Shown: positions 1 through 8,198, numbered from the stretch's first letter. The stretch is DNA of 16,260 nucleotides from Akkermansiaceae bacterium UBA7890 (GCA_002501065.1 DLRK01000031.1:1-16260); one strand, 5' to 3'. Numbers and translations are program-made. The notes: generated by a model from the letters alone, not told the origin.

Positions 1-432
1 GCCAAACGCGTGGTCTTCATCGAGGACTTCGATCTCGAAAACGTATACGCCCGCGCCCCGGTCGTCCTGGGCAGACAGAACGACCAATACGTGGAGATCA
101 TCAGTGGCCTTTTCCCGCAGGACCAGGTCGTCACCCGGGGAGCCTATGCTCTCAGCTTCACCTCTGGTGGCAGGATATCCCTGAAAGAGTACCTCGATGC
201 CTCCCACGGTCATGAACACAACGAGGATGGCTCCGACATGATCGGGCAACAAAAGGCTGCCCGGACCACGGAACCCCGGGGGGAACACCACCACGCAGCT
301 GACCATTCCCACCCTCCTCTCTATCTCAGGGTCTATGCCGGGGTGATCACCCTTCTTTTCATCGCCACCGCTCAACTCCTCTGGCGGGCACGGAAGAAAA
401 GCGGTCCGGACCCCGCACCCGTCACACCCTGA
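1..432 (+). CDS. RND efflux periplasmic adaptor (HlyD/CusB-like), 3' part only
   Basis: The reading frame is open from the first base, so the gene starts left of the window and only the last 143 residues are present. The segment with 'GRQNDQYVEIISGL' and 'GDxVVTRGAY'-like text (here PQDQVVTRGAYAL) is the membrane-proximal end of membrane-fusion adaptors that link an inner-membrane RND pump to an outer-membrane channel. Two things follow that ordinary adaptors lack: a His/acid-rich linker (HGHEHNEDGSD, later GEHHHAADHSHP), and a hydrophobic helix (LYLRVYAGVITLLFIATAQLL) followed by a basic tail (WRARKK). I infer a second, C-terminal membrane anchor and a metal-binding linker. The permease gene starts 33 bp downstream on the same strand, so the two are almost certainly one operon. 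The family call is good; the substrate is not shown by this fragment. Confidence 0.85.
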   Translation, partial: AKRVVFIEDFDLENVYARAPVVLGRQNDQYVEIISGLFPQDQVVTRGAYALSFTSGGRISLKEYLDASHGHEHNEDGSDMIGQQKAARTTEPRGEHHHAADHSHPPLYLRVYAGVITLLFIATAQLLWRARKKSGPDPAPVTP

Positions 433-465
433 CTTTGCCCCACAGGCAACCGATCAATCCCTCCC

Positions 466-3400
466 ATGCTCAATCACCTCATCAGATTCAGTCTCGCCCA
501 GCGGGCCATCGTGGTGGCTCTCGCCCTGGTGGCGCTGGGACTGGGCGTGAAGAAGGCAACCGAGCTTCCCGTCGAAGTCCTCCCGGACCTGACCAGGCCC
601 ACCGTCACCATCCTCACCGAGGCCCCCGGATACGCACCCGAGGAAGTGGAAACCCGCATCACGATTCCACTGGAAAAAGCCCTCATGGGTGTCTCCGGGG
701 TCACCCGCCTGCGCACCACCAACGACATCTCGCTCTCCCTCATCTTCGTCGAGTTCGACTGGAAGGCCGATCTCGACAAGGCCCGGAACGATGTCCAGGC
801 CCGCCTCTCCAGCGCACCTGAGTACCTCCCTGGCGGCATTTCCCCCTACATGACGCCCGCCACTTCCCTGATGGGTGACATCATGTTGATCGGCCTGCGC
901 GATCCAACCGGCACCACCGCGACGCGGGACCTGCGCACCCTCGCAGACTGGCACGTCGGCCGCCGCATCCAGTCCATTCCGGGCGTAGCTGAAGTTCTCT
1001 CCATGGGCGGCGGGGTGAAGCAGATCCAGATCCAGCCCGACCCGGAACGCATGCTTGCCCTCGGGGTGAGCTTTGAAGAAGTGCGAAATGCCGCCGCCCA
1101 CGCCATCCGGAACACCACGGGGGGATTCCTCACCGGACAGTCCCAGGAGATCATGGTCCGCAACCTCGCCATGACCACCGATCTCAAGGAAATCGGCCAG
1201 ACTGTCGTCTCCGCCAAGAACGACCGGACCATTCAGATCAAGGACGTGGCCCGGGTGGTGTGGGACCTGGAACCGATGCGGGGAGACGCCGGGATGGGAA
1301 CCAAGCATGGATCGGAAAACCCCGCTACTCCCCCACGGGGCACCGATGGGGTCATCCTGACCGTGCGCAAGGCCCCGGACTTCGACACCATCGCACTCAC
1401 CAGGCGCATCGAAGACGCGATGGAGGAACTGCGGCCCACCCTGCCGGAGGGGGCGGAACTGCTCACCATTTACCGACAGCAGGACTACATCGACCTCGCC
1501 ATGGGGAACCTCAAGCACGCCCTGCGCGACGGAGCCATCATGGTGGGCGCCATCCTCCTTCTCTTCCTGCTCAATCTCCGCATCACCTTCATCACTCTCA
1601 CTGCCATCCCGCTTTCCCTGAGCATTACCATTCTTGTCTTTGATCTCTTTGATCTCAGCGTCAACTCGATGACCCTGGGCGGCCTGGCGGTGGCCATCGG
1701 AATGGTGGTGGATGACGCCATCGTGGACGTCGAGAATGTCTTCCGGCGACTGCGCGAAAATGCCCGGCGCGACTCTCCTTTCCCCCATCTCGAGGTGATT
1801 GCCCGGGCTTCCGCGGAGGTGCGTTCCTCCATTTTCTTCGCCACCCTCCTCGTCATTCTGGTCTTCATCCCGCTCCTGGCGCTGAGCGGTGTGGAAGGAC
1901 GTCTCTTCACCCCCATCGCGATTGCCACCATCGTCAGCATGGCGGCTTCCTTCCTGGTCTCCCTCACCGTCATCCCGGTCCTCAGTTCATACCTCCTCGC
2001 TCCCAGGCTCGGCCACCCCCACCGGGACAACCTTTTTGTTCGCGGACTGAAGGAACTCTTCGAACTGGCCTGGCTCCGCCCCGCCCTCTCACAACCCTTC
2101 GTCCTCTTCGCCCTCATCGGGTTGCTGCTCTTCGTGAGCGCCTCCACCGTTGCCAGGATGGGCAGGGCCTTTCTCCCTCCCTTCCGCGAACCCACTGCGG
2201 TGGTGGCCACCACCACCGCGCCGGGCACCTCGCTCCAGACCACCACCGATCTCTCCCGGACCGCCCAGGATCTCCTCCTCGCCATTCCCGGTGTCGAAAC
2301 GGTCGGTTTCCGGGTGGGACGGGCGGAACGCGGCGACCATGTCGTGCCGGTCTCGAGTGTCGAGCTGGAGATAAAGTTCAACGACTACGGGAAGAAGCAC
2401 CGGCAGGAGACCCTCGAGCAGGTGCGGAGCACCATGAAAGGCATCCCCGGCACCTTCAGCGCCATGAGCAGTCCGCTCGCCGACCGGGTCGGACACATGC
2501 TCAGCGGAATCTCGGCCAAGATCGCCATCAAGATCTACGGTGATGACCTCGACGAGCTGCGCCGGATCGGTTTCCGGATTACCGAGCTGGCCCGGGATAT
2601 CCCCACCCTGGAGGAGGCACGCATGGAGCAACAGGCTCCCATCCCCCAGCTCCGTATCGAACCCAACCGCCAGCGCGCCGCCGCCTACGCCGTGAATCCC
2701 GGCACCATTACCGAAGAACTGGCAGCCATGATGGGCGGGGAAATCGTGGCTGACGCCTACCAGGACCAGCGCGTCTACGACCTCGTGGTTCGCCTGCCGC
2801 TGGAGTGGCGCGAAAACCCCGAACGCCTCGCCAATCTTTACATCGACACCAAGAACGGCAACCGCATTCCCCTCAACTACGTCGCCGACCTTCGCCAGGC
2901 CAACGGCCCGAACACCATCATGCGGGAAAACGGGCTCCGCCGCTTCGTGGTCTCCATCAACCCGACCGGCCGGGACCTCGCGGGCGCGGTGGAGGAATTG
3001 CAGCGCCAGATCGATGCCTCCCTGAAACCAGATCTTCCCAAGGGATACGAGATCCGGATCGAGGGCGAATACCAGGCCGAACAGGAAGCCCGTCAGACCA
3101 TCTTCTTCTGGTCCCTCATCATTCTCACCGCGGTGACCTTCCTGCTTCTCGGGTATTTCAAGAGCTTCAAGCTCGTCCTCCTGGTCCTCACCACCATCCC
3201 CATTTCACTCATCGGGGCCGTTCTCTACACGCGCTTCACCCTGGACAACATCAGCATCGCCACCCTGGTGGGCTTCATTGCCATTGCCGGCATCGCCGCC
3301 CGCAACAATATCATGATGATCTCCCACTACCTCCACCTCATGCGCCATGAGGGAGAGAACTTCACCAGGCAAATGGTGATCCGCGGAACGCGGGAGCGAC

Positions 3401-3630
3401 TCGTGCCCGTCCTCATGACCGCCCTCGCCGCCGGCATCGCCCTCGTCCCGCTCATCTGGGCAGGCCAGGAACCGGGCAAGGAGATCCTCTATCCGGTGGC
3501 CATCGTCATCCTGGGTGGCTTGGTCAGTTCCACCGTTCTTGGCCTGGCTGCCACCCCGGCCCTCTTCTACACCTTCTGCCGCAGAACCGCAGAAAAAGTC
3601 ATTGCCAGGGAGGCTTCCTCCTCCCACTAG
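466..3630 (+). CDS. RND efflux permease, heavy-metal (CusA/CzcA-like) branch
   Basis: This 1054-residue inner-membrane pump has the full length of the RND family. It starts MLNHLIRFSLAQRAIVVAL (first membrane helix), followed by the porter motif ELPVEVLPDLTRPTV and APGYAPEEVE, which are typical of the family. Transmembrane helix 4 carries the proton-relay acids in GMVVDDAIVDVENV (Asp416/Asp417). The C-terminal half repeats the fold, with helices around residues 880-1040 and the motif GFIAIAGIAARNNIMMISHYLH. It would export a cation or toxic compound using the proton gradient, together with the adaptor ending 33 bp upstream. By-eye comparison with E. coli CusA places Met678 (HMLSGI) at the CusA Met672 position. 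The other two copper-binding methionine positions look like Thr and Val here, so copper/silver specificity is doubtful. No Shine-Dalgarno sequence precedes the ATG. Confidence 0.93.
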   Translation: MLNHLIRFSLAQRAIVVALALVALGLGVKKATELPVEVLPDLTRPTVTILTEAPGYAPEEVETRITIPLEKALMGVSGVTRLRTTNDISLSLIFVEFDWKADLDKARNDVQARLSSAPEYLPGGISPYMTPATSLMGDIMLIGLRDPTGTTATRDLRTLADWHVGRRIQSIPGVAEVLSMGGGVKQIQIQPDPERMLALGVSFEEVRNAAAHAIRNTTGGFLTGQSQEIMVRNLAMTTDLKEIGQTVVSAKNDRTIQIKDVARVVWDLEPMRGDAGMGTKHGSENPATPPRGTDGVILTVRKAPDFDTIALTRRIEDAMEELRPTLPEGAELLTIYRQQDYIDLAMGNLKHALRDGAIMVGAILLLFLLNLRITFITLTAIPLSLSITILVFDLFDLSVNSMTLGGLAVAIGMVVDDAIVDVENVFRRLRENARRDSPFPHLEVIARASAEVRSSIFFATLLVILVFIPLLALSGVEGRLFTPIAIATIVSMAASFLVSLTVIPVLSSYLLAPRLGHPHRDNLFVRGLKELFELAWLRPALSQPFVLFALIGLLLFVSASTVARMGRAFLPPFREPTAVVATTTAPGTSLQTTTDLSRTAQDLLLAIPGVETVGFRVGRAERGDHVVPVSSVELEIKFNDYGKKHRQETLEQVRSTMKGIPGTFSAMSSPLADRVGHMLSGISAKIAIKIYGDDLDELRRIGFRITELARDIPTLEEARMEQQAPIPQLRIEPNRQRAAAYAVNPGTITEELAAMMGGEIVADAYQDQRVYDLVVRLPLEWRENPERLANLYIDTKNGNRIPLNYVADLRQANGPNTIMRENGLRRFVVSINPTGRDLAGAVEELQRQIDASLKPDLPKGYEIRIEGEYQAEQEARQTIFFWSLIILTAVTFLLLGYFKSFKLVLLVLTTIPISLIGAVLYTRFTLDNISIATLVGFIAIAGIAARNNIMMISHYLHLMRHEGENFTRQMVIRGTRERLVPVLMTALAAGIALVPLIWAGQEPGKEILYPVAIVILGGLVSSTVLGLAATPALFYTFCRRTAEKVIAREASSSH

Positions 3631-3704
3631 ATCGAAACACAGAATATTTTCTCCCCGGAAAACGTCAAAGAAACATCAACCCGTAACGCTAACCATATAG
3701 AACC

Positions 3705-4241
3705 ATGAAGAACCTTCCCAGCATTCGTATCTCCCGGAGATCAGCCTTCCTGGCTGGGCTCTGCCTCTGCGCCTTCATCCAGCCCGGGTGGGCCGAAAAG
3801 GGTGACAAAAAGCACGACCATGACCACGAACACGCCAAGGTGGCCGGCCCCAACGGCGGCAGGGTCCTCCACGAAGTGCATCCCCACGCCGAACTCCTTG
3901 TGACCAAGGACCGCAAGCTCCAGCTCACCTTCCTCACCGAAAAGGGCAAGGCCACCGCGCCCGGGGAACAGACCATGACTGTCATCTGCGGGAAGCGCAC
4001 CAGCCCCACCCGCATGCGCTTCGCCAGGAAGGGGAATTCCTTCCTCTCCGACAAGGCCCTCCCCAAGGGCCTGCGAATTCCCACCGTCATCCAGATCAAG
4101 ATGGCGCCCGGGAAAAAATCCACCATCATCCGTCTCAACCTGAATCTGGATAACTGCTCCGCCTGCGACTCTCTGGAGTATGCCTGTGTCTGCCATCATC
4201 ACGAACACAAGGAGAAGCCTGCGGCCAAACCAAAGAAGTAA
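3705..4241 (+). CDS. Secreted His/Cys-rich protein, probable periplasmic metal-binding partner of the RND pump
   Basis: A 178-residue protein with a clear signal peptide: basic start (MKNLPSIRISRRS), hydrophobic core (AFLAGLCLCAFI) and a likely cleavage after PGWA. The mature N-terminus is His/Asp-rich (KKHDHDHEHAKV), followed by a conserved-looking segment GPNGGRVLHEVHPHAELLV. The C-terminus has a CSACDSLEYACVC cluster next to HHHEH, then a Lys/Ala tail. These residues are suited to binding soft or borderline metals such as Cu, Zn, Co or Ni. I recall similar small proteins with a 'GPNGGR...PH.EF.V' segment beside CzcA/CusA-type operons in related phyla, but have no named family for it. It lies 74 bp after the pump gene on the same strand in an AT-richer gap and may have its own promoter. 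Role as a metal buffer or chaperone is inference. Confidence 0.75.
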   Translation: MKNLPSIRISRRSAFLAGLCLCAFIQPGWAEKGDKKHDHDHEHAKVAGPNGGRVLHEVHPHAELLVTKDRKLQLTFLTEKGKATAPGEQTMTVICGKRTSPTRMRFARKGNSFLSDKALPKGLRIPTVIQIKMAPGKKSTIIRLNLNLDNCSACDSLEYACVCHHHEHKEKPAAKPKK

Positions 4242-4254
4242 CGGGGCATCCCCG
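4242..4254. terminator. Short GC hairpin between convergent genes
   Basis: Arms CGGGG and CCCCG with a CAT loop begin immediately after the stop codon of the His/Cys-rich gene and lie 17 bp from the stop of the convergent fetB. There is no T-tract on either side, so efficient intrinsic termination is unproven. The position between two converging genes is the main reason for the call. Confidence 0.3.
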
Positions 4255-4271
4255 GGTCATGAGTGAAGGGT

Positions 4272-4985
4272 TCAGGTCGCCGCGCCGGCCCTGGCCTCAC
4301 CCTGCACCCGGCGCACCAGAAAAATCGCCACCGCCAGACCGGCCGAGCCCATCACCATGGCCATCACCATGATCTGGTAGCGCACCGCTTCCATCGGATC
4401 CGCACCCGCAATGACCTGGCCTGTCATGATCCCGGGCAGCGCCACCAGCCCCACTGCCAGGAAGACATTCACCTGCGGGATGAGAGCCGCGTTCCAGGCC
4501 GTGTTGCGTGCATGCTCCGCGCTGCGTCCGCCTTCCCGTTCCGCATCGTAGCGCTCCGCGCTCAGGGTCACCGCCGTCATGGCATTGGCAAAGATCATAC
4601 CCGGGAGGCTGATGGCATACTTCGGCTCGTACCAGGGATCCACCGCGATCACCCCGAAGATGACGAGGACGTAGATCAACCCGCCTCCGACCCCTATGGC
4701 GAGCAACGCATCCCGGTAGGAGTCCCAACGCCTCACCCGGACGGTTCTGATCGCGATCCATGCGGAAACCACAATCATGAACACAACAACCCCGAGAGTC
4801 ACCCACGGGCTGCGCACACCGAAGAGAAAACTGAGCAGATAGCCGACAAGAAACAGCTGCACCACCATGCGTCCCGTCGCCACCGGGAGGATTCCGCGCC
4901 TGCCGCCCCAGCGACAGGAGATCCAGCCGACGAACAGAATTGGGAGAAGCGAGAGCGCCAGGCGCCCCAACGGGATCTCAATCAT
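4272..4985 (-). CDS. fetB: FetB-like ABC transporter permease (UPF0014 family)
   Basis: An integral membrane protein of 237 residues with about seven hydrophobic segments. It matches the FetB/YbbM family by segments such as GRMVVQLFLVGYLLSFLF near the N-terminus, SLPGMIFANAMTAVTLSAERY in the middle and LVALPGIMTGQVIAGADP followed by RYQIMVM in the last third. In E. coli FetA (ATPase) and FetB export iron and raise resistance to oxidative stress. The start at 4985 was chosen because it gives the N-terminal length expected of FetB. The frame stays open to a GTG at 5060, with ATGs at 5027 and 5006, but those add a basic leader and the 5060 start falls inside a palindrome. No FetA-like ATPase lies next to it, since both neighbours are unrelated. 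The partner must be encoded elsewhere or lie outside the window. Confidence 0.88.
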   Translation of the reverse strand: MIEIPLGRLALSLLPILFVGWISCRWGGRRGILPVATGRMVVQLFLVGYLLSFLFGVRSPWVTLGVVVFMIVVSAWIAIRTVRVRRWDSYRDALLAIGVGGGLIYVLVIFGVIAVDPWYEPKYAISLPGMIFANAMTAVTLSAERYDAEREGGRSAEHARNTAWNAALIPQVNVFLAVGLVALPGIMTGQVIAGADPMEAVRYQIMVMAMVMGSAGLAVAIFLVRRVQGEARAGAAT

Positions 4986-5052
4986 GGCCACATCTTCGGA
5001 GAGCATCCGGAACCGTGCAATCCTCATGAGAGGGGAGATCTTGCTCGCATGT

Positions 5053-5067
5053 CGGGGCACTGCCCCG
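5053..5067. promoter_or_regulatory. 15-bp palindrome in the divergent fetB / spermidine-synthase-like intergenic region
   Basis: CGGGGCA and TGCCCCG flank a single C. This sits in the 98-bp gap between two divergent genes, 16 bp before the plus-strand ATG at 5084. It could be a dimeric regulator site or a small mRNA hairpin (CGGGG/CCCCG, five-base loop) in the leader of the plus-strand gene. No clear -35/-10 pair was recognised around it. Confidence 0.35.
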
Positions 5068-5083
5068 CACTGTCCCTCCCCTC

Positions 5084-5809
5084 ATGCCCCTCGACTACGA
5101 AGAGCTGGACTATCAGGAAACACCATTGGGGGCCCTCACTCTCCGGCGCCGGCGGCTGCGGTCCCTCGACAACCTCGAAGTCTACGAAATCATCCTCGGA
5201 ACCGGCTATCTCATGTCCAGCCTCTTCACCACCGTGGAGATCGCCCTGGCCGACCTTGCCCTCGCCCGCCTGCCGGCCGACAGCACGAATCTCTCCCTGG
5301 TGGTGGGAGGACTGGGCCTGGGATACACCGCCCGCGCTGCCCTCAACGACGATCGTGTCGGGGAGCTCCTGGTGGTGGAAGCTCTTCCGGAAGTCATCGG
5401 GTGGCACGAGCGGGAGATGGTACCGCTCGGACGCGAACTGCACCGCAACCCGCGCTGCCATCTGATTGAGGGGGACTTCTTTGCCCTCGCCGCAGACCAG
5501 GGATTCGACCCGGACCGGCCCGGACGTCGCTTCCATGCCATTCTGCTGGATATCGATCACTCCCCCAGGAACCTGATCCACGAGCGACACCAGCCCTTCT
5601 ACTCGCAGTCCGGCCTCCGTCATCTGCAATCCTTCCTCACTCCCGGGGGCGTCTTCGCGATGTGGTCTGACGATCCTCCCGACCCGGACTTCCAATCCCT
5701 GCTGGACAGCGTTTTCCCCACCATCGAGACCAGGGTCGTCACCTTCCCCAATCCCCTGCAGGATCGTCAATCGGAGAGCACCGTCTACCTCGCTCAATGC
5801 GCATCCTGA
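5084..5809 (+). CDS. Spermidine-synthase-like (SAM-binding Rossmann) protein
   Basis: A 241-residue protein. The nucleotide-binding loop is GGLGLGYTARAAL (residues about 73-85), followed by the acidic ribose-binding strand LLVVEALPEVI, the second acidic loop IEGDFFAL, and ILLDIDHSP where aminopropyltransferases carry their catalytic aspartate. The downstream segment FYSQSGLRHLQSFLTPGGVFAMWS is the usual end of the fold. It belongs to the short 'spermidine synthase-like' group (pattern: GGLGxGxT, LLDxDxxP, YSxxGL), which lacks the polyamine-pocket N-terminal domain of true SpeE. Its substrate is therefore unknown, and true polyamine synthesis should not be assumed. It is divergent from fetB. 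Its last 16 bp overlap the 3' end of a second protein of the same fold on the other strand. Confidence 0.8.
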   Translation: MPLDYEELDYQETPLGALTLRRRRLRSLDNLEVYEIILGTGYLMSSLFTTVEIALADLALARLPADSTNLSLVVGGLGLGYTARAALNDDRVGELLVVEALPEVIGWHEREMVPLGRELHRNPRCHLIEGDFFALAADQGFDPDRPGRRFHAILLDIDHSPRNLIHERHQPFYSQSGLRHLQSFLTPGGVFAMWSDDPPDPDFQSLLDSVFPTIETRVVTFPNPLQDRQSESTVYLAQCAS

Positions 5810-6492
5810 AGCGTGCGCAGTCGGATATCATCAGTCAGGTCGCTTCCCAGCAGGCGCATCAGTTTGCGAAGACGGTATCCACAGGATCGCGCCCCACCCA
5901 CATCGCTGCCCTGAATCAGGACCCGGTTGTAGTAGCTCTCAAACTCCACCACCACTCCCGGACCCACCCGGCTGGCTGCGATCAGGTTTTCCCAGGAGAT
6001 CCCCGGCGTGGGCAGAAGATTGCTGATGACGACCCCGTTTTTCTTCACCCTCCTCCGCATCAGCGGGGGCAGATCGACCCACGAAGCCCCGGGCTTCACG
6101 ACATCGCCCTCCAGGGGCACCGAAAGATCCTCCACGATCACGTCGAAAAGAGTCCGCTGACGCCGCATCCATGCCACCGCATCTTCGGGGTGGAACCGCA
6201 CCGCTCCGCTCCAGTCCGCGGCCACCTCCCGGAAGACTTCAAAGCCCTCCACCCAGAGATCCACCCCTTCCACTTCCTGTTCACACCCGATGGCACGCAT
6301 GGCTCCCACCATTCCTCCCCCTGCAAACCCCAACATGGCCATGCGGGACCCCGGGGCAAAGAGCCGCACCGCACAGGCCAGCACATCCCAGACGCTGTGC
6401 GTCGCCCCCGGGATGTGGGGAAGTTCACACAGCACACATCCATTTTCCTCTATCCTGACGCCATCCTCATGATGTCGGATTCGCGCCCCCAT
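5794..6492 (-). CDS. Second spermidine-synthase/methyltransferase-like Rossmann protein
   Basis: A 232-residue protein. The segment RMAMLGFAGGGMVGAMRAI is a glycine-rich nucleotide-binding loop. EVEGVDLWVEGFEVF supplies the acidic strand end, FHPEDAVAWM the second acidic loop, and FDVIVEDLSVP the position of the catalytic or substrate acid. KKNGVVISNLLP fits strand 5 of the fold. The ATG at 6492 was chosen because GGGAGAGG lies 6 bases upstream. The frame extends to a TTG at 6537 that overlaps the stop codon of the upstream aldehyde dehydrogenase gene. With either start, it follows that gene closely on the same strand, so co-transcription is likely. It converges with and overlaps the other Rossmann gene by 16 bp. 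Function is not known; a link to amino-acid or polyamine metabolism is only suggested by context. Confidence 0.75.
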   Translation of the reverse strand: MGARIRHHEDGVRIEENGCVLCELPHIPGATHSVWDVLACAVRLFAPGSRMAMLGFAGGGMVGAMRAIGCEQEVEGVDLWVEGFEVFREVAADWSGAVRFHPEDAVAWMRRQRTLFDVIVEDLSVPLEGDVVKPGASWVDLPPLMRRRVKKNGVVISNLLPTPGISWENLIAASRVGPGVVVEFESYYNRVLIQGSDVGGARSCGYRLRKLMRLLGSDLTDDIRLRTLQDAH

Positions 6493-6533
6493 CTCATGCC
6501 TCTCCCGTTCTTCCGGCCACGACCGCGCCCCGA

Positions 6534-8102
6534 TCAACTCCGCGCCCCGTCCACAATACGCGAGATTCCCAGCGGGTTATCCTCCTGCAATTCCGTCGGC
6601 AGGAGATTATCGGGAAAGTCCTGCCAGCACACCAGCCTGGTGAAACGCGTGATGGACCGCGGACCCACCGAGGTCGAACCCCCATCGGAAGTCGCGGGCA
6701 CCGGTCCTCCGTGCACCATCCCGTGACACACCTCCACACCGGTGGGATAGCCGTTGTAGATCAGGCGACCCGCCTTGCGCTCGAGCACGTCAATGAGCTT
6801 TGCAAACACTTCGCGATCCTCCCCGGTGGCATGCACGGTGGCGGTAAGCTGCCCTTCCAGGCTTTCCGCAACACCCAGCATCGCCTCTTCATCCCCGGCC
6901 TCGATCATCAGGGTGGCTGGGCCGAACATCTCATCCGCCATGGAGTGATCGGCCAGAAAGGCGTCCGCACTTGTTCCCAGCACGACCGCCCCGGCGTTGT
7001 TTCCGGCCTCGGCTTCCACCCGGGCCAGCGACTCCACCCCTTCCTTGGAGATCATCGTATCCACCGCCTCGTGATAAGCTGAGGCAATACCCTTGTGCAA
7101 CATGGTGGCTGGGGCAGTCCCGGCGGCCAGGGAGGCCACCCGCTCCGCGAAGGCGCTGCGCCCTTCCCTGCCGGAGATCAATAATCCCGGATTGGTGCAG
7201 AACTGCCCGACTCCCAGGGTGAGCGATCCCACGAATCCTTCCGCAATCGCCTCGCCCCGCTCCTGCAGTGCCCCCGGCAGGACGAAGACCGGGTTCACCG
7301 CGCTCATCTCGGCCCAGACCGGGATCGGTTCCGGTCGCGCCGCCGCGGTGTCCATCAAGGCACGTCCTCCCGCCCGTGATCCGGTGAAGCCCACCGCCTT
7401 GACCGCCGGATGTCTCACCAGAGCCTGGCCAATGGTCCGGCCGCTCCCGTAGAGCAGGGCAAAGACCCCGTCCGGCACTCCACACCTGGTCACTGCGGCG
7501 CGCACCGCAGCCCCCACGATCTCCGCCGTGCCGGGATGCGATCCGTGCGCCTTCACGATCACCGGGCAACCAGCCGCCAGGGCACTGGCGGTGTCGCCCC
7601 CTGCCACAGAGTAAGCCAGGGGAAAATTGCTGGCACAGAACACCACGACCGGTCCAACCGGACGCCACATCGAACGGCAGTCAGGTTTGGGCACCGGCGC
7701 CCGCCCGGGATCAGCATGATCAATGCGTGCGTCCACCCACGATCCCTCCTCAAGGAGATCGGCAAAGAGCCTCAACTGAAAACAGGTCCGGCCCTTCTCC
7801 ATGCGGCAGCGTCCCTCCGGCAGGGCCGTCTCCACCGTCATGCGGGCCACAATCTCCTCCTCTACGGCATCGATCTCATCGGCGATGGACCGCAGGAAAG
7901 TGGCCTTCTCCCGTCCGCTCCTCCCCCGGTAGTCCTCAAAGGCCTCCGCCGCCAACCGGCAGACCGCCTCCACCGTCTCCTCTCCCTCCGCGTGGTAGGC
8001 GGGATCCAGCTTCTCTCCCGACACGGGGTTGACCGCCCGGGCCTCCCCCGCACCTCCGGTTCCCCGGCCCGCTCCAATGAATGACGTTCCCTGCAAATCC
8101 AT
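6534..8102 (-). CDS. Alpha-ketoglutarate semialdehyde (2,5-dioxovalerate) dehydrogenase, aldehyde dehydrogenase family
   Basis: A 522-residue enzyme oxidising alpha-ketoglutarate semialdehyde to alpha-ketoglutarate with NAD(P)+, the last step of hydroxyproline (and some sugar-acid) catabolism. Visible aldehyde dehydrogenase hallmarks are PVGPVVVFCASNFP with Asn159, VIVKAHGSHPGT with the cofactor Lys184, VGFTGSRAGG (239-242 FTGS), general base Glu265 in VWAEMSAVNPVF, and catalytic Cys302 in GQFCTNPG. The WAEMSAVNP and GQFCTNPG forms are typical of the KGSADH/AldH-type subgroup rather than betaine or succinate-semialdehyde enzymes. The ATG start has no Shine-Dalgarno; a weak promoter-like pair ends just before it, so a leaderless transcript is possible. 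Neighbouring epimerase, dehydrogenase and deaminase genes support the hydroxyproline role. Confidence 0.92.
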   Translation of the reverse strand: MDLQGTSFIGAGRGTGGAGEARAVNPVSGEKLDPAYHAEGEETVEAVCRLAAEAFEDYRGRSGREKATFLRSIADEIDAVEEEIVARMTVETALPEGRCRMEKGRTCFQLRLFADLLEEGSWVDARIDHADPGRAPVPKPDCRSMWRPVGPVVVFCASNFPLAYSVAGGDTASALAAGCPVIVKAHGSHPGTAEIVGAAVRAAVTRCGVPDGVFALLYGSGRTIGQALVRHPAVKAVGFTGSRAGGRALMDTAAARPEPIPVWAEMSAVNPVFVLPGALQERGEAIAEGFVGSLTLGVGQFCTNPGLLISGREGRSAFAERVASLAAGTAPATMLHKGIASAYHEAVDTMISKEGVESLARVEAEAGNNAGAVVLGTSADAFLADHSMADEMFGPATLMIEAGDEEAMLGVAESLEGQLTATVHATGEDREVFAKLIDVLERKAGRLIYNGYPTGVEVCHGMVHGGPVPATSDGGSTSVGPRSITRFTRLVCWQDFPDNLLPTELQEDNPLGISRIVDGARS

Positions 8103-8111
8103 GGCGGAGAT

Positions 8112-8140
8112 GTTCTAGCCGCGCTGGGGGCGATCCGCAA
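8112..8140 (-). promoter_or_regulatory. Candidate weak promoter for the semialdehyde dehydrogenase gene
   Basis: Read on the minus strand, TTGCGG, a 17-base spacer and TAGAAC resemble -35 and -10 elements (3/6 and 4/6 to consensus). The predicted start would be only a few bases from the ATG at 8102, giving a nearly leaderless mRNA. The match is weak and could be chance. Confidence 0.25.
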
Positions 8141-8169
8141 AAGCAAATTGACGCGAAACGGCGGGTGGA

Positions 8170-8198
8170 TTGACCAGCCCGACGGCATCCCCTATAGC
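8170..8198 (+). promoter_or_regulatory. Sigma70-type promoter for the reductase gene
   Basis: TTGACC (5/6 to consensus) is separated by exactly 17 bases from TATAGC (4/6). Transcription would start near 8205, about 30 bases before the ATG at 8236. This also argues against an upstream TTG start at 8170, which coincides with the -35 element. Confidence 0.6.

Noticed and set aside
454..1788. A 444-residue minus-strand open frame inside the RND permease gene
   Set aside because: Its composition (Gly/Asp/His/Glu-rich, no domains) is what antisense of GC-rich coding DNA gives. The plus-strand frame has clear RND motifs throughout.
5084..5809. Calling this gene a true spermidine synthase (speE)
   Set aside because: It lacks the N-terminal polyamine-pocket domain and the typical catalytic-loop text; only the Rossmann core pattern is shared.
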